Source: Fragilariopsis cylindrus CCMP1102
Lineage: Eukaryota; Bacillariophyta; Bacillariophyceae; Bacillariales; Bacillariaceae
Direction: 5' to 3'
Length of the DNA stretch: 63,170 bases
NCBI GenBank assembly: GCA_900095095.1
Contig: FMBT01000127.1
Coordinates: 1-63,170, forward strand
Positions 42,067-53,119 of this stretch are shown piece after piece; the first letter of the stretch is position 1; every line of letters begins with the position of its first letter. The notes below the pieces were generated by a model. It did no database searches. It was not told where the DNA came from and saw nothing but the letters and a program-made list of their open reading frames with translations. The translations under genes were made by a program, and so were the position numbers.

Positions 42067-45000
42067 ATGATGGAAGAAGGAATGGAGGCCGTATTCCGTG
42101 AAGGAATGAATGCTGTTCTAAAGAAACAAGGCAAGAACGGAATAAATGAATCAAAGAAGAAACAAAAGGAGGAGGAGCCGTCGAGCAGTAGTAGTGTCAA
42201 TAAGGGCGAGGGCGAGCAACATCCAATTAGAACATTTTTCCCAGCGACGACGAAGAATCGAGAGGAACACCAGGCCAAGTTTCCAGAACGATTTTTGTCA
42301 CTCATAGAGAGTGGTACTATTGATGATGATTTCGATGACGAAACCACAAGGATGACAGAATACAATGATAACGACGAAGACATCGAAAACAACTACCATC
42401 CAGCACTTAAAGCAGCCACCGGTGGTATGTATACAGAAGGTCAAGAAGCTGTTTGGCACGAAGATGAATACAGTGTAGTCTCGTCGGTGTTTGTCCAACC
42501 TGAGAAGGAAAAGGGAATTAAAAGCACCACACCGATGGCGGCGGTAGTAGAACTAGAGCCAACAACTCCTCCTGTTCCTAAACAAAAGTCTCGAAATAGG
42601 TTGAGCATTCCATTTTTCACTTCCCGTGGTAAAAAGCAGAAACAAAATTTGTTGAAACAGCAGCAGCAGCAGCAGCAGTCCATCCTTGAGGACGAAGAGC
42701 CGACACCTCGTCCAGTGAAGATCCATGTAAAGAGGAAAAAGGTATCAAAAACGGTTCTCTTGTTACCATCCAATCAAGAAGTGGGATGGAACGAAACATA
42801 CGACGCCACCATTAGAGCCAACATACCAGCCAATCAAGAAGTGGGATCGACGACGGCGATGACAGACATCGACCGCAATAAAAGCGATGAGGAGGAAAGA
42901 CTTGTGGAGGAAGCGAATGAAACCAACGATGCCATCACAGCCAATACAATTCAAGCACGGCGACTACTGGATACTGTGCTATCGGGAAGCATCATCGATG
43001 AAGAAGAGTCGGAACGAGCTGCAAAGGCAGCCTACACTCACGCAGCAACCGCTCGTCGTTTGGCTTATCGTAGCCGACAAGAAACTGTAGATGGTGATAA
43101 AGATATTAACGATAATGGTGATGATAATGATGACGATGATTACAATAATGAAGAAATGGCAGAGTTGGAACAAGTCATGAGTCATTTGGCCGAAGAAGGC
43201 GAGCAAGCGGTGTTGAAACATAGACAGCATATATTCAACGTGGACGAAGACAAAGACGTTGACGAAGACGACCAAGAACAAGCGAGATACGCAACAAACG
43301 ATGGCGGTTCAGCCAATGCAAAGGAAGAACCCCAAGGTAAATTTGCCATTTCGGGATATGCTTCTCGGGCAGTACATTACCTCGAATCGATTCTTCCTAA
43401 AACCAACGGGAACAGTAAAAGTCGTGGCGCTGATACAAGTGCAGATGACGGCAATAAGAACAAACCCCAATCACAACTTGATCTATCGACTTCAGACATT
43501 TCGTCCCTTGGACTGAAAAATGATACATTGGAATACGGACTTTCTAACGACGACGGCGATGATAACAAGGATGTATACCATGATGGAGCCGGATTGCTAA
43601 GTAACTTGGATATGATGTCTCTTTCATCGCTGAACGAAATTTTAGATGGAACCGGCACGCTCGACAATGGTTGTTATAGTATCAAGCAGCGAAAAGAAGA
43701 AGAAGACGGTTTGCGAAGAGCCGTTCCAGAAATCGACATTCCCAACAAGAAGAAGAAAGTTGGTCCCCCACCAACACAACCGAGGCGCAATCGCGGAATT
43801 TTAGGTCTTATAACTCCAAGATCTTCCAGATCTAATGCAAACGAGAAAGGGCAGAACAACAGCAAGAAATGGGGAGGTTTTTTCAAAACTCCCCGAGCAG
43901 GTGAAGGGATACCAAGCAAACTTCATTTGGTCATGGAGGAGCCAGAAGAAGAGGAAGAGCTTTCTAGCACTTCTTCAGCTTCAAGTTCTGCTACTGGTAC
44001 TGTGTTTACTTCTACTAGTGATGGAACGAAGGTCAACCACCAATCTGATTTATGCAGAGACAGTAACACTGTTCCTGTAGCGGTGGAGGGTTTGGTCGAG
44101 ACTGAATCCGATTCTCATTTTGGTATAGAAACTGTCAATCGATACGAACCCGCTGTCGTAACAGAAGAAGTGGAAGAGTGTGGTGGAAACGGCGACCGAT
44201 ATAGATCCATTCCGAAAGATAACGAAATAGAACTAAAACTTTCCGTTACTACATCCGAAGGTCAAGATTGGAGTAAAAATAACAATCATTCCTTTCCAGG
44301 AAAGAATGAGAAAGAATCTTCCTCTTCCTTGGGGGAGGAGGGCAACACGAACCATAGTGACCGGGTAGAAAGAAAGGATTCGAGTGCATCCAATTGTAGT
44401 AGAGACCATAGTCATCATAGTGTTATTCGATACAAAACAGAACCTATCGGGAAGACGCCAAAAAGAGATGGACTTGAAATTGAACAGAGTCACGTGAAGG
44501 TAAAATGTGATATACAAAATAATTCACAGGAAGAAATGTCTACAGCAGTATCCGAAGGATCGAAGTCAGAAATATTTGGTCGAATCGTCGATATGATGGG
44601 ACAGAACAAGCACAGAAAATTTGTTCCCAATACCATTGTCGAGGAAACATACATTATCGATGAGGATAACAAAAAATTCTCAATCAAAGTCCATGATACC
44701 AATAAGTTGCGGAAGTCAACAAAGAAGAATTTAGATCCGAAAAAGCTTATCCCCGGGAAAATATCTGATATCGAGGAAAACATGAATGTCAAAAACCTTT
44801 CAAATAAAGCACGACACGCCAATGAGTTCAGAAAACCAACAAGTAGGAACTTAGACCCGAAAAAGGCTATATCTGAAAAAGATGCACGATCGTCAGCCGT
44901 GCGAAAGCCTACCGTAGGCCAGAGAGCGAAAGAAATATCTGAAATGAAAAGGCAATCGAAGAGTTCCGCATGGACTGTTATTGACGATAGTACTGTGGTC

Positions 45001-45822
45001 GTTCGGAAAGCGATTTCAAATGGTAACTTGAAAGCTGTACAGTCAAATGAAGACGACGACGATGTGCCACTGAATTACTTGGCCATAATGCTGAAAAAGA
45101 AACTAAGAGAAGAAAAGAGAAAGGATTACAAAAGTGCTGAAGCCAACGAGAGGAAGGATCATGACCAGCAACAACGGTCTCACGAGAAACTTGACGCTGA
45201 TACTTTTGTAGCGGCGATTCGTGGTGCTCGATCTCAAGAGGCCCCTGGGGTTGCTTTAGAGGAAATTGCGATTCGAAATCAACCAGATAATCTAGATCCT
45301 ACAATTGGAAATGACGAAAATAAGATCCGCACCGACCTCGCACCGACACCAAGGCGTTCCGATCATGTGTCTGCCTTTGTTGATACTGATAAAGACCTCG
45401 CACCGACACCAAGGCGTTCCGATAATGTGTCTGCCTTTGTTGATACTGATAAAGATGATGAGACAAAAGAGAACGCTCGTGACCCTCCTCTAGAGGATAA
45501 AGAAGACGAGCGACAACGTAGAAGAATGATCACTGAACGTCTATTTCAAGCCGGAAGCTCCGAGGAGGAAAGCAACCCTAAGAAGGAAATTTCTAAGGAT
45601 GTCATAAAGACTGTTCCCACGGTTGATGCTTCCGAAAGTTATGATGAAGAGCCTGTGCAAGATTGTCTGGATCATCATACTTTGAAAATAGCCGTAAACA
45701 ACGAAATGAACGAGAAAAAGAATGATGTTATCACCTCCCCCAATTCACGTATTGAGTCAACTCGTACTCCCCGTCGAAGACTCTCAATATCCTTCCTCAT
45801 AGGTGGCAAGCGATACAAGTAA
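42067..45822 (+). CDS. Large acidic disordered protein of unknown function
   Basis: A single frame with no introns, 1,251 residues from the ATG at 42067. It is highly charged (Glu, Asp, Lys, Ser), without signal peptide, membrane span or known domain. Visible elements are a predicted helix (AARRLAYRSRQ-like, about residues 325-350), a poly-Gln tract near 200, several PRR basic patches, and a paired motif (ARHANEFRKPTSRNLDPKKA and HDTNKLRKSTKKNLDPKKL) at about 890-940. A 20-residue tandem repeat (DLAPTPRRSD then VSAFVDTDK) lies at 45337-45456. The C-terminus is basic (TPRRRLSISFLIGGKRYK). The intact frame over 3.7 kb supports a real gene. A cytosolic or nuclear scaffold role would be a guess. 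Confidence 0.75.
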   Translation: MMEEGMEAVFREGMNAVLKKQGKNGINESKKKQKEEEPSSSSSVNKGEGEQHPIRTFFPATTKNREEHQAKFPERFLSLIESGTIDDDFDDETTRMTEYNDNDEDIENNYHPALKAATGGMYTEGQEAVWHEDEYSVVSSVFVQPEKEKGIKSTTPMAAVVELEPTTPPVPKQKSRNRLSIPFFTSRGKKQKQNLLKQQQQQQQSILEDEEPTPRPVKIHVKRKKVSKTVLLLPSNQEVGWNETYDATIRANIPANQEVGSTTAMTDIDRNKSDEEERLVEEANETNDAITANTIQARRLLDTVLSGSIIDEEESERAAKAAYTHAATARRLAYRSRQETVDGDKDINDNGDDNDDDDYNNEEMAELEQVMSHLAEEGEQAVLKHRQHIFNVDEDKDVDEDDQEQARYATNDGGSANAKEEPQGKFAISGYASRAVHYLESILPKTNGNSKSRGADTSADDGNKNKPQSQLDLSTSDISSLGLKNDTLEYGLSNDDGDDNKDVYHDGAGLLSNLDMMSLSSLNEILDGTGTLDNGCYSIKQRKEEEDGLRRAVPEIDIPNKKKKVGPPPTQPRRNRGILGLITPRSSRSNANEKGQNNSKKWGGFFKTPRAGEGIPSKLHLVMEEPEEEEELSSTSSASSSATGTVFTSTSDGTKVNHQSDLCRDSNTVPVAVEGLVETESDSHFGIETVNRYEPAVVTEEVEECGGNGDRYRSIPKDNEIELKLSVTTSEGQDWSKNNNHSFPGKNEKESSSSLGEEGNTNHSDRVERKDSSASNCSRDHSHHSVIRYKTEPIGKTPKRDGLEIEQSHVKVKCDIQNNSQEEMSTAVSEGSKSEIFGRIVDMMGQNKHRKFVPNTIVEETYIIDEDNKKFSIKVHDTNKLRKSTKKNLDPKKLIPGKISDIEENMNVKNLSNKARHANEFRKPTSRNLDPKKAISEKDARSSAVRKPTVGQRAKEISEMKRQSKSSAWTVIDDSTVVVRKAISNGNLKAVQSNEDDDDVPLNYLAIMLKKKLREEKRKDYKSAEANERKDHDQQQRSHEKLDADTFVAAIRGARSQEAPGVALEEIAIRNQPDNLDPTIGNDENKIRTDLAPTPRRSDHVSAFVDTDKDLAPTPRRSDNVSAFVDTDKDDETKENARDPPLEDKEDERQRRRMITERLFQAGSSEEESNPKKEISKDVIKTVPTVDASESYDEEPVQDCLDHHTLKIAVNNEMNEKKNDVITSPNSRIESTRTPRRRLSISFLIGGKRYK
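45337..45456. repeat. Two 60-bp tandem copies
   Basis: The copies differ by one base in the region encoding SDHVSAF/SDNVSAF of the disordered protein. Confidence 0.9.
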
Positions 45823-46193
45823 ACTTAAGCTTGGTATTGTAGCGTAATAATTTCTGTCGCACATAATTACAATCCAGATAAAAATACCAGAGAAAGCAAA
45901 GTAAAGTAAAATATATCTGTATAATAAATAACTAAGTTTATAACTGTTAATTTAATGTCCATCGAATTTGCTTTGATTATAGGACATAGTAGCACAACAG
46001 ACGCTGCATGGTATTTTAGTCTACGGTAGAAGCCATGACAGTGCTATACTTCGCAAAAGAACGGCCCTTCAAGAATAGAAAACGTTTGTTTGTGGTGTGA
46101 TAGTTTCTGGTTGTGGAATAAGAACGGCTCTTCAAGAATAGAAAACGTTTGTTTGTGGTGTGATAGTTTCTGGTTGTGGAATAAGAATAGAAA
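45823..46193. other. Convergent intergenic region with a 63-bp tandem repeat
   Basis: A/T-rich. A 63-bp unit starting agaacggc(c/t)cttcaagaat is duplicated at 46058-46120 and 46121-46183, just beyond the stop of the next gene, so it lies in its 3' untranslated region. Confidence 0.85.
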
Positions 46194-47308
46194 TCAAACA
46201 TTGATGATGTATTCCAATTCGCTCCTATCAGACGAATTACCGTTATTCGCCTCAGCTTCGTATTGGTATCCTCCACCATTAATGGTTCCATCTTCCTGCA
46301 CCGCAAAAGGAACATAAGTTTCAATTGCCTGCGCCATGATCTGGCTCTGCTGGTTACAATGGAATGGAACGTGTTTCCCCTCTAAAGGGATATCAATACC
46401 TTCAGTTTGTGTGTCTTCTTCACAAGTGAGCCACTCATCTGAAATTTCCTCTGCCGATACCGCTCCTCCGCTTGCTGCCACTAGAATATAGATAAATAAA
46501 GTAAGCAAATACAAGTCAATGAGGTCAAATATAAGATTTGCAGTAGAGAGAGAGAGAGAGAGAGACTTAGAATGCAAGATATATCAACTTCGCTTCGATA
46601 CTTTACCTGAACAAGGTACAGTTTCGTTTTCGTCGTTATCAAACATTGACTGAGTAAGTCTATATGATGCAGTTTTTCCACGTCCACGCTTATCAATGAG
46701 TGCAAAAGAATTCAATAGCTTTGGAGCGTCCATGAGGCTTTTAGTTGCGATATTCTTGTTCACGCCTTTCGCAAGATCTTCATAGGTAATAAAATGTCTG
46801 GGACCGAGACGAAGGAGTACTTCAAATACGTCAAATGTCGTTTGCTGGATCTGCAGTTGTTTCGAATACTTTCTCAAGAGCGCTTCGATTTCCTTGGGGC
46901 GCAACGTTTTCGGATTCATTCTTTGAACTTGCTTCATTTCGACAGACGTTTCGCCGTTTCTTGTTTCAATTTTAATTGTATCCAAGTTCTTGCTGTTCTT
47001 AAAGGCTGTGCTCCATGTCTTCGAGCTGGTAGACGTGTATCCTGTCAACCTACAAAGAAATTCCTTTGGGATTTTATTGATTCCATTCATTCGAAATTCT
47101 GCCAATATGCGTAGTAGTAAAGCTTCGACAATAGCAACTATTTTGTTGATGCATACATTGATTGTTTATAGGGGAGAGGGCAGAATAAATGAACAAGACG
47201 TGAAATGATGAAAACGAGTGTAAATCAGCTTTATTTAGAATGGCAATCTCGTTTCCGTAATCCTATCAACATAAACTCACCTTTTGCGTTTGCTGATACT
47301 TTCGGCAT
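46194..47308 (-). CDS. Protein of unknown function, three exons
   Basis: Exons are 47308-47281 (MPKVSANAK), 47041-46607 and 46480-46194. Introns are 239 and 126 bp with GTGAGT and GTAAAG donors. The exon lengths sum to exactly 250 codons, which supports the model. A helical middle (PKEIEALLRKYSKQLQIQQT) leads into a segment (FDVFEVLLRLGPRHFITYED then LAKGVNKNIATKSLMDAP and FALIDKRGRGKTASYRLT) that could be a small winged-helix fold. The C-terminal part is acidic and Gln-rich. No signal peptide. I do not recognise the family; nucleic-acid binding is a weak inference from the possible winged helix. Confidence 0.65.
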
Positions 47309-48538
47309 GATTGTTGATGATGTTCGAATGTATTGATGATATGGTCTACTATACGTCCTATGCTATCGATTAGGGGAAGAAAGAGATATAACTCTTATTG
47401 TCGAAGGTGTAGGTCGACGTAGTATTATGATCTGTTTGCATACAGCTGACTGTCAGTTCTCGATAAGAAGAACTTTGCCCGATCTACGGATGTGAACAAA
47501 AGAAAGCAAGAATATGTTTTGTGTTCCGTTTATTCTCTCTCTCATATACACAGGAACGAAAGCATTTGCTTGCGTTTGAAATTTTGGTATATACTCCCAC
47601 TAATACACAGGAAAGGGATAAAGTTCAACGCATGTTGAGTATAGAAGTAGCTTGCGGGAACCACATGACAACGTGTTGGATACGAAAATTCGATGTAGTA
47701 GTATTTTTACTTAACATCTCAAATGTTGAGTCGTCAAGATTTTAACAAATTGTACACGGTCACGTTTTGTTCTTGTCCTTGTACACACCGTTCGATCTGG
47801 CATGTTTTCTCTCGTCGAGAACCTACAGATAGCGCTACGTGTACGGGTTCAAAGCATTATGACAATATTACCTTGGATATTAACATATTAACACAAAGAT
47901 CCGTAACTTCTGAGCAACAGATTCGAGTTTTTGGTTGTACCGCGAAATAATTTTTATCTTCAGTTCGCCGAGAAAAACAAATTAGTTTTGCCATTTCCCC
48001 CTATCGGTATTACGCCAACAATTCTATCTACTATGGACTTGGATCGGATTTATTTTAGTAAAAGCACGGTATAATAAGAAAGCAATATAATATAATAGGG
48101 TCTGTCCAGCAGATATATACTAGGTACAGTACTACAATCCATCAGAACTTATGTAGCTGACACTACTGTTGCTATTGCCCTAGCTTCGTTGCTCTCTTTT
48201 TCATTCCTCTGGAAAATGGCGGCTAATCTATCAGTCTATCAAAAAATCCGAAGTAACAAAAAAGTAGCAAACTTACTAAAATAGGGATGGAAAGTTTCTT
48301 CTCGTATAGCCAACACAGCGAGACATGGCCTCCGAGAAGTCAAAATGCAGGTGAAGATTCAAAGAATGGAAGAAAAGTGGTCTCATCTAGAGTCTCATAA
48401 AATGATTCCCATCACTTGAGATGATGAAACAAATTCGTCGTGGTCAAACGGTGTGACGTACGTCGTCTTCGTGAAGATGTTGTTTAATATTTTAGAGAAA
48501 GTGTTCTGCTACTGCTACACCTTATTCCCGTCATTGTT
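47309..48538. other. 1.2-kb intergenic region
   Basis: No supported gene. Small frames at 47521-47745 and 47723-47950 lack codon or motif support. A TGACGTACGTCG string lies at 48453-48464. Confidence 0.5.
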
Positions 48539-49501
48539 TTACAGTTCTTTTATTCGCCATTCCGCGTATCCAAGTGCCCTTACAGATGCTTTTGTTTGAT
48601 GGTGCTGACTCCCTAGCACTCGCGACCGAGCTTCCACTGCCCTTTTCAAGAAATCAACTGAATCTTTCAAATCTTTCAACTTGCACACACCAGCGAAAAC
48701 TTCTGCTGTATGGAAGCTTACGAACTCTCCGTGTGCCATGTGCCATCGGAGCAATCCCATATTGTGAACTGATTCAAGTGTATCTACGTGATCTTTGCCC
48801 AGGACGCGTCGACGGGTCGCTAGTGCATCCATAGCTAGGGGTAAAGCTTTCCCAAAATCTTCGGTACGCAAGTGAAGCGTGGATAGGTTGCTCATGGTTC
48901 GCAACGTGTCCGGCGATTCATTCCCCATAGTTTGGCGCTGAGTATCTAGTGCCTCCTCAAAGAGGGGCAAAGCTAAATCGTGATTACCCATTTTTTGGTG
49001 AAGCGAGCCCAAATTGCTCATTGATACCAGGGTGTTGCTATCTTCGTTTCCATCTACCTCACGGCTGATTTCAAGCACCTCTTGAAACAATAACAATGCT
49101 CCTTGGTTATCCATAGCGCACTCTTGTAAGGCAGAAGCAAATCGATCAGCAGCATTCAATCTCTCCATGTCGTACCGACAAGAGTCTCTCACCATCCCCC
49201 AACGCTCTCTAGCTAGCCCCAGACGGACTTTGCCTGTATAGTCTTGCTTGCAAGTTGGGCAGGTGTCCCAATTTTCATTGTTGTGGAATGCTACCTGCGT
49301 CAAACAATCCAAATGGGCATATCCAGCGGATCCACGACAGGCACACCCTCTCATTAGAGTACGGTTTCTCGACCGTGTCAAAAGTGACGTAGAATCGGCA
49401 CATACCCAACACTCATTATTCTCGGATGTCGCTATTTCTTCTGATTGTTGCTCTATCATATCACTCGTAACACCACCACCATCATTATTGTGGTTGCTCA
49501 C
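48539..49501 (-). CDS. RING-CH (C4HC3) finger protein with kinesin-light-chain-type TPRs
   Basis: A 320-residue single-exon protein. The N-terminal finger has ECWVC, CACRGSAGYAHLDC and CPTC, giving the C4HC3 RING-variant pattern used by MARCH-type E3 ubiquitin ligases. The usual short insert is expanded by TSLLTRSRNRT. From about residue 115 there are four TPRs of the TPR_12/kinesin-light-chain type (SNLGSLHQKMGNHDLALPLF, SNLSTLHLRTEDFGKALPLA, HNMGLLRWHMAHGEF, ARSRVLGSQHHQTKASV). No membrane span is present, unlike animal MARCH proteins, so a soluble ligase with TPR-bound substrate is inferred. This combination is common in diatoms. Confidence 0.8.
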   Translation of the reverse strand: MSNHNNDGGGVTSDMIEQQSEEIATSENNECWVCADSTSLLTRSRNRTLMRGCACRGSAGYAHLDCLTQVAFHNNENWDTCPTCKQDYTGKVRLGLARERWGMVRDSCRYDMERLNAADRFASALQECAMDNQGALLLFQEVLEISREVDGNEDSNTLVSMSNLGSLHQKMGNHDLALPLFEEALDTQRQTMGNESPDTLRTMSNLSTLHLRTEDFGKALPLAMDALATRRRVLGKDHVDTLESVHNMGLLRWHMAHGEFVSFHTAEVFAGVCKLKDLKDSVDFLKRAVEARSRVLGSQHHQTKASVRALGYAEWRIKEL

Positions 49502-50035
49502 TCATCATCACCCATCGTTGTCGACGATATTGAATATTTTGAAAGGTGAAATGTGAAACGTTTTAGTGATCTCTACTGTATGAAAATAAAAATCCAACCG
49601 ACGGTCGGACAACAGACGGGCACGCGGCCGCTACGGAGCAAAGTCTGTTGCTATTTCGTGTAGTATCTATTATCATCAGTATTAGGTATGTATTAGAGTA
49701 TCACCATTAGAGTAACCTTACAATGTGCAGTATATCAATTGGTCCTTTCTCTTTTTTTCATCTATTCATGAGAATGCTAAACAGGGGTTAAAATGTGAGT
49801 AATTTGAGTTCTAGCTAGTTTTCAAAAATCAAGTAAAACATACACACATCATGTGGTCGTTTTCATGTAAAACCTCAATTGATTATAGGACCCTTTCTAA
49901 TAGGTTTCTAGTCACAAAATATTACGTATACTAAATGTTAATATATAACTAAGAGAAACAATGATGTACCATCATTCTATTTATTCGTTATTTGATTTAT
50001 ATTTCTTATCTAATTTGAACTTTTGGTTCTATAAA
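49502..50035. other. Intergenic region
   Basis: A GCGGCCGC motif lies near 49624-49631 in otherwise A/T-rich DNA. No supported gene. Confidence 0.5.
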
Positions 50036-51741
50036 TTATGCAGAATGAAGAGAAGGAAAATCGTACTTGTCTTTTCCGTTCCATTGTGGAGCAATCTCTT
50101 CTGATTGGTTACCAGAAGATTCGCTATCTCCTGTACTGGATTGAGTTTCCATTATCATAAGATACCGTTCATCAATATTTTCAGTCGATCCACCACCAGC
50201 CTTATTTACTGCGTATCGCATCTGATCAAGCAACTCTTCCCTTGTTTGTTGTTGTTCTTTTCCTTGATTCCACGTAGCATCATAACGTGTAATTTTATTC
50301 TTAGATGCTTTGGCTGTGTTAATTTTCGCAGCAAACATCGGATAATCACGGTACGTGCTTTCGTCTTCTTCGTAAGCAGTATAAGTATTTGCGTCTTCTC
50401 TGATCGATGACTTTTGTACTTTGATTTTTGGAAGTGCGGTGTGGTGTTCTTTTGGAGGAATTTTATTTTCCGTCGTGCTTCGGTTTGAATTTGATATTAG
50501 TTGACGACGTGTCGATGTATTATTACTATCGTTGATATACGACCACAACGGGTCGTTATCTTCACATCGAGTAGCAACGCTGAAACTACGCCATGGAAAC
50601 CTGTTGAGCAAGCGTGTGCATTTGAAACGGTCCCAGAAGGAAGAGAATTTGCAATGATAGAGTTATTCTGTTCAATATCAAAATTTGGAATCTGCTTCGA
50701 TGGGGCAGCGTCCACTATGTTGTTATCCATCATGACCTGATTGTTATCAGCGAAGTTTGTCTTGAAGAAATCCTTCTCCATCCCTTCCAAAGCATTGGTA
50801 GGATTACTTGGGAAAAAACACGACATGGCAGAAGGCAAGAACGAACTGGAAGGGACCTTACTACTCTTTGTATTACCCCTGTTAGTAGGCCCACACTCGA
50901 ATGACGGAATATTGACCTGACTTAGTTGTCTGTGCATCTCGAGGCCCATCAGCACTTCGCGATCTTTCATAGGAGTATCATCGGTGGTAGCCACTGGATA
51001 AGAACCAGTCGTATTTTGGTCAGATGTCCCTCGTGCTACTTTCGGTATATTTTTGTTATGTTCTGACTTACTTTGTAACCTTGATGGTGAAGGAGTGCTC
51101 TTTGTATTACCCCTGTTAGTAGATCCACACTCAAATGATGGAATGTTCTTTACATCCCGCTTGACAAAATTCTTGACCTGACTTAGTTGTTTGTGCATCT
51201 CGAGGCCCATCAGTACTTCGCGATTTTCATAGGAGCATCATCAGTGGTAGCCACTGGATAAGAACCAGTCGTATTTCGGTCAGATGTCCCTTGTGCTACC
51301 TTCAATTTATTTTTGTTATGTTCCGACTTACTTTGCAACCTTGATGGTGAAGGAGTGCTCTTTGTATTACCCCTGTTAGTAGATCCACACTCAAATGATG
51401 GAATGTTCTTTACATCACGCTTGACAAAATTCTTGACCTGACTTAGTTGTTTGTGCATCTCGAGGCTCATCAGATCGGTATAAGTATCATCGGTGACAGA
51501 GGTCCGTCGTGCTACCTTCTTTGTATTATTACTATTTTTCGACTTATTTCGCAACCTTGATGGTGAAGGAGAGCGGCTACTCCGTCGTCTTGTCAATGCT
51601 GATGGAGAAGCGATACCGTCAACTCTTGGCGTCGTCATTTCTCTTTCCGATGATTCCACAGTCGCCACACGTTCCAGCTGCTTCCATTCCAGCTCTTCTT
51701 CGGCTATCATGCGTTTGGTATGAGCAAGGATGTTAGCCATA

Positions 51742-51783
<42 letters not shown>

Positions 51784-52012
51784 TTATCACTGTTGGTATG
51801 AATACTATTCCTCACAGTATTATCATTCGTGGCACATGCCGAAGGCATTGTCGTCATTTTTGGCGGTTGCTGCCGCTGCTGCCATTTAACACAAGAGACA
51901 TTCGTCGTTTCTTCCATTCTATCGTCATCACATCGCTCCTGTTGCAAACCCCGTTTCTTTCCCAGCTCTTTTCGGCTATCATGCGTCTGGTAGGAGCAAA
52001 CATGTTAGACAT
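50036..52012 (-). CDS. Disordered protein with duplicated segments (three apparent one-base deletions)
   Basis: The start is ATG 52012. The N-terminus carries MSNMFAPTRRMIAEEEL (after one restored base), which recurs as MANILAHTKRMIAEEELEW about 80 residues later. A (GGCAAC)n-coded Gly/Asn run lies at 51746-51780. Then a module with EMHKQLSQVKNFVKRDVKN, IPSFECGSTNRGNTKS and GTSDQNTTGSYPVATTDD occurs three times (about 51470-51230, 51220-50980 and 50960-50860, the last shortened). The C-terminus is acidic. Breaks lie near 51970, 51225 and 50612-50640. At the first two a base is missing compared with the parallel copy. With three bases restored the frame is exactly 660 codons. No known domain; the repeated motif may be a binding site. 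Confidence 0.55.
50940..51470. repeat. About 255-bp direct duplication
   Basis: The block with tcatcggtggtagccactgg and the strings tttgtattacccctgttagt occurs at about 50950-51200 and 51205-51465, differing by scattered substitutions and one base deletion. Confidence 0.85.
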
Positions 52013-52160
52013 ATCTTTGTAGTCGTCGTTCTTTTGCTTTTACTACTTTTGAACAGACTAAATTTCTTTTGCTTCGTTTATACCCTCTTCATCTTTCTTT
52101 ATGCTATTAGGAGTGGTACTAGTAGTGAATTCAGTATGAGTACTACTTTTCTGGATATTC

Positions 52161-53066
52161 TTATTCGGGGTAAAGGATGAAGGGATTGTCGTCATTTTTG
52201 GCTTTGGTAATAACTGTCGTTGTTGCCTTCCCCATAAGGATTTCGATGGTCACTTTTCCGTTTGTCATAATTTTCGACAGCTTTTTCGTTATTATCGTGA
52301 CAGTGATTATGACTAGGTTGAGGCAGGGATAGATAAATATGTTCATTAAATTCATTGTTCCTGATCATCATTGACTTGCTATTTTTTCAATACCATTAAG
52401 ATCGCAACCATCCGCGGATCGTGGATGGATTTTGGGTAACGTATCGATTTCAGAAGTTTGTTGTTGAATGAAACATTTCTGGCGTTCATTTAGTTCATGA
52501 ATTTTTCCCAAACTTTGCGTTGTTATTTGCGCGTACGTTGGTGGTATCATTATGGCTGTTGTTTTGACCATGATCGTGACAGTAGTTGCGACCTTGGTTG
52601 GGATTGTTATGATTGCATTCATCCTCGCTTCGTGATGGTGGTAATTGACTACTTTTAGTCGTAATTATTTCAACCTCGAGGTTTTCTTCTGATTTATTAT
52701 TATTTTTGTCCCGTTACTAGTACAGTGGTAGTTGTATCATCCAACGAAGAAAACTCAGAAGTCATAGAAGATAGATGGGAGGATTTGATCGAATCTTTGT
52801 TGTCGTTGTCGGTCGTACTCGTACTCGTTCTCTGATGACTACTACTTTGACTAGGATAGTCAATCGTAAAGGATTCATTTGACTCTGACTCTAACACCTT
52901 CTTGACGATAATGTTTTCGTTCCGATTCTCGTATTTGTTTCGATGATACTGCTGTTGATCTGCAGTAGTAGAGTAAGAAGATTCGGTCGAATCAGTTGGA
53001 ATAACCCGGGAAAGATGATACATAGCTGACTTTGTCGTTGACATAATATTGTTGTTGTCGTCGTCG

Positions 53067-53119
<53 letters not shown>

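Noticed and set aside
42067-45822. Reading the acidic disordered protein as a chromatin or splicing factor
   Set aside because: Charge composition alone does not identify a function and no domain is visible.
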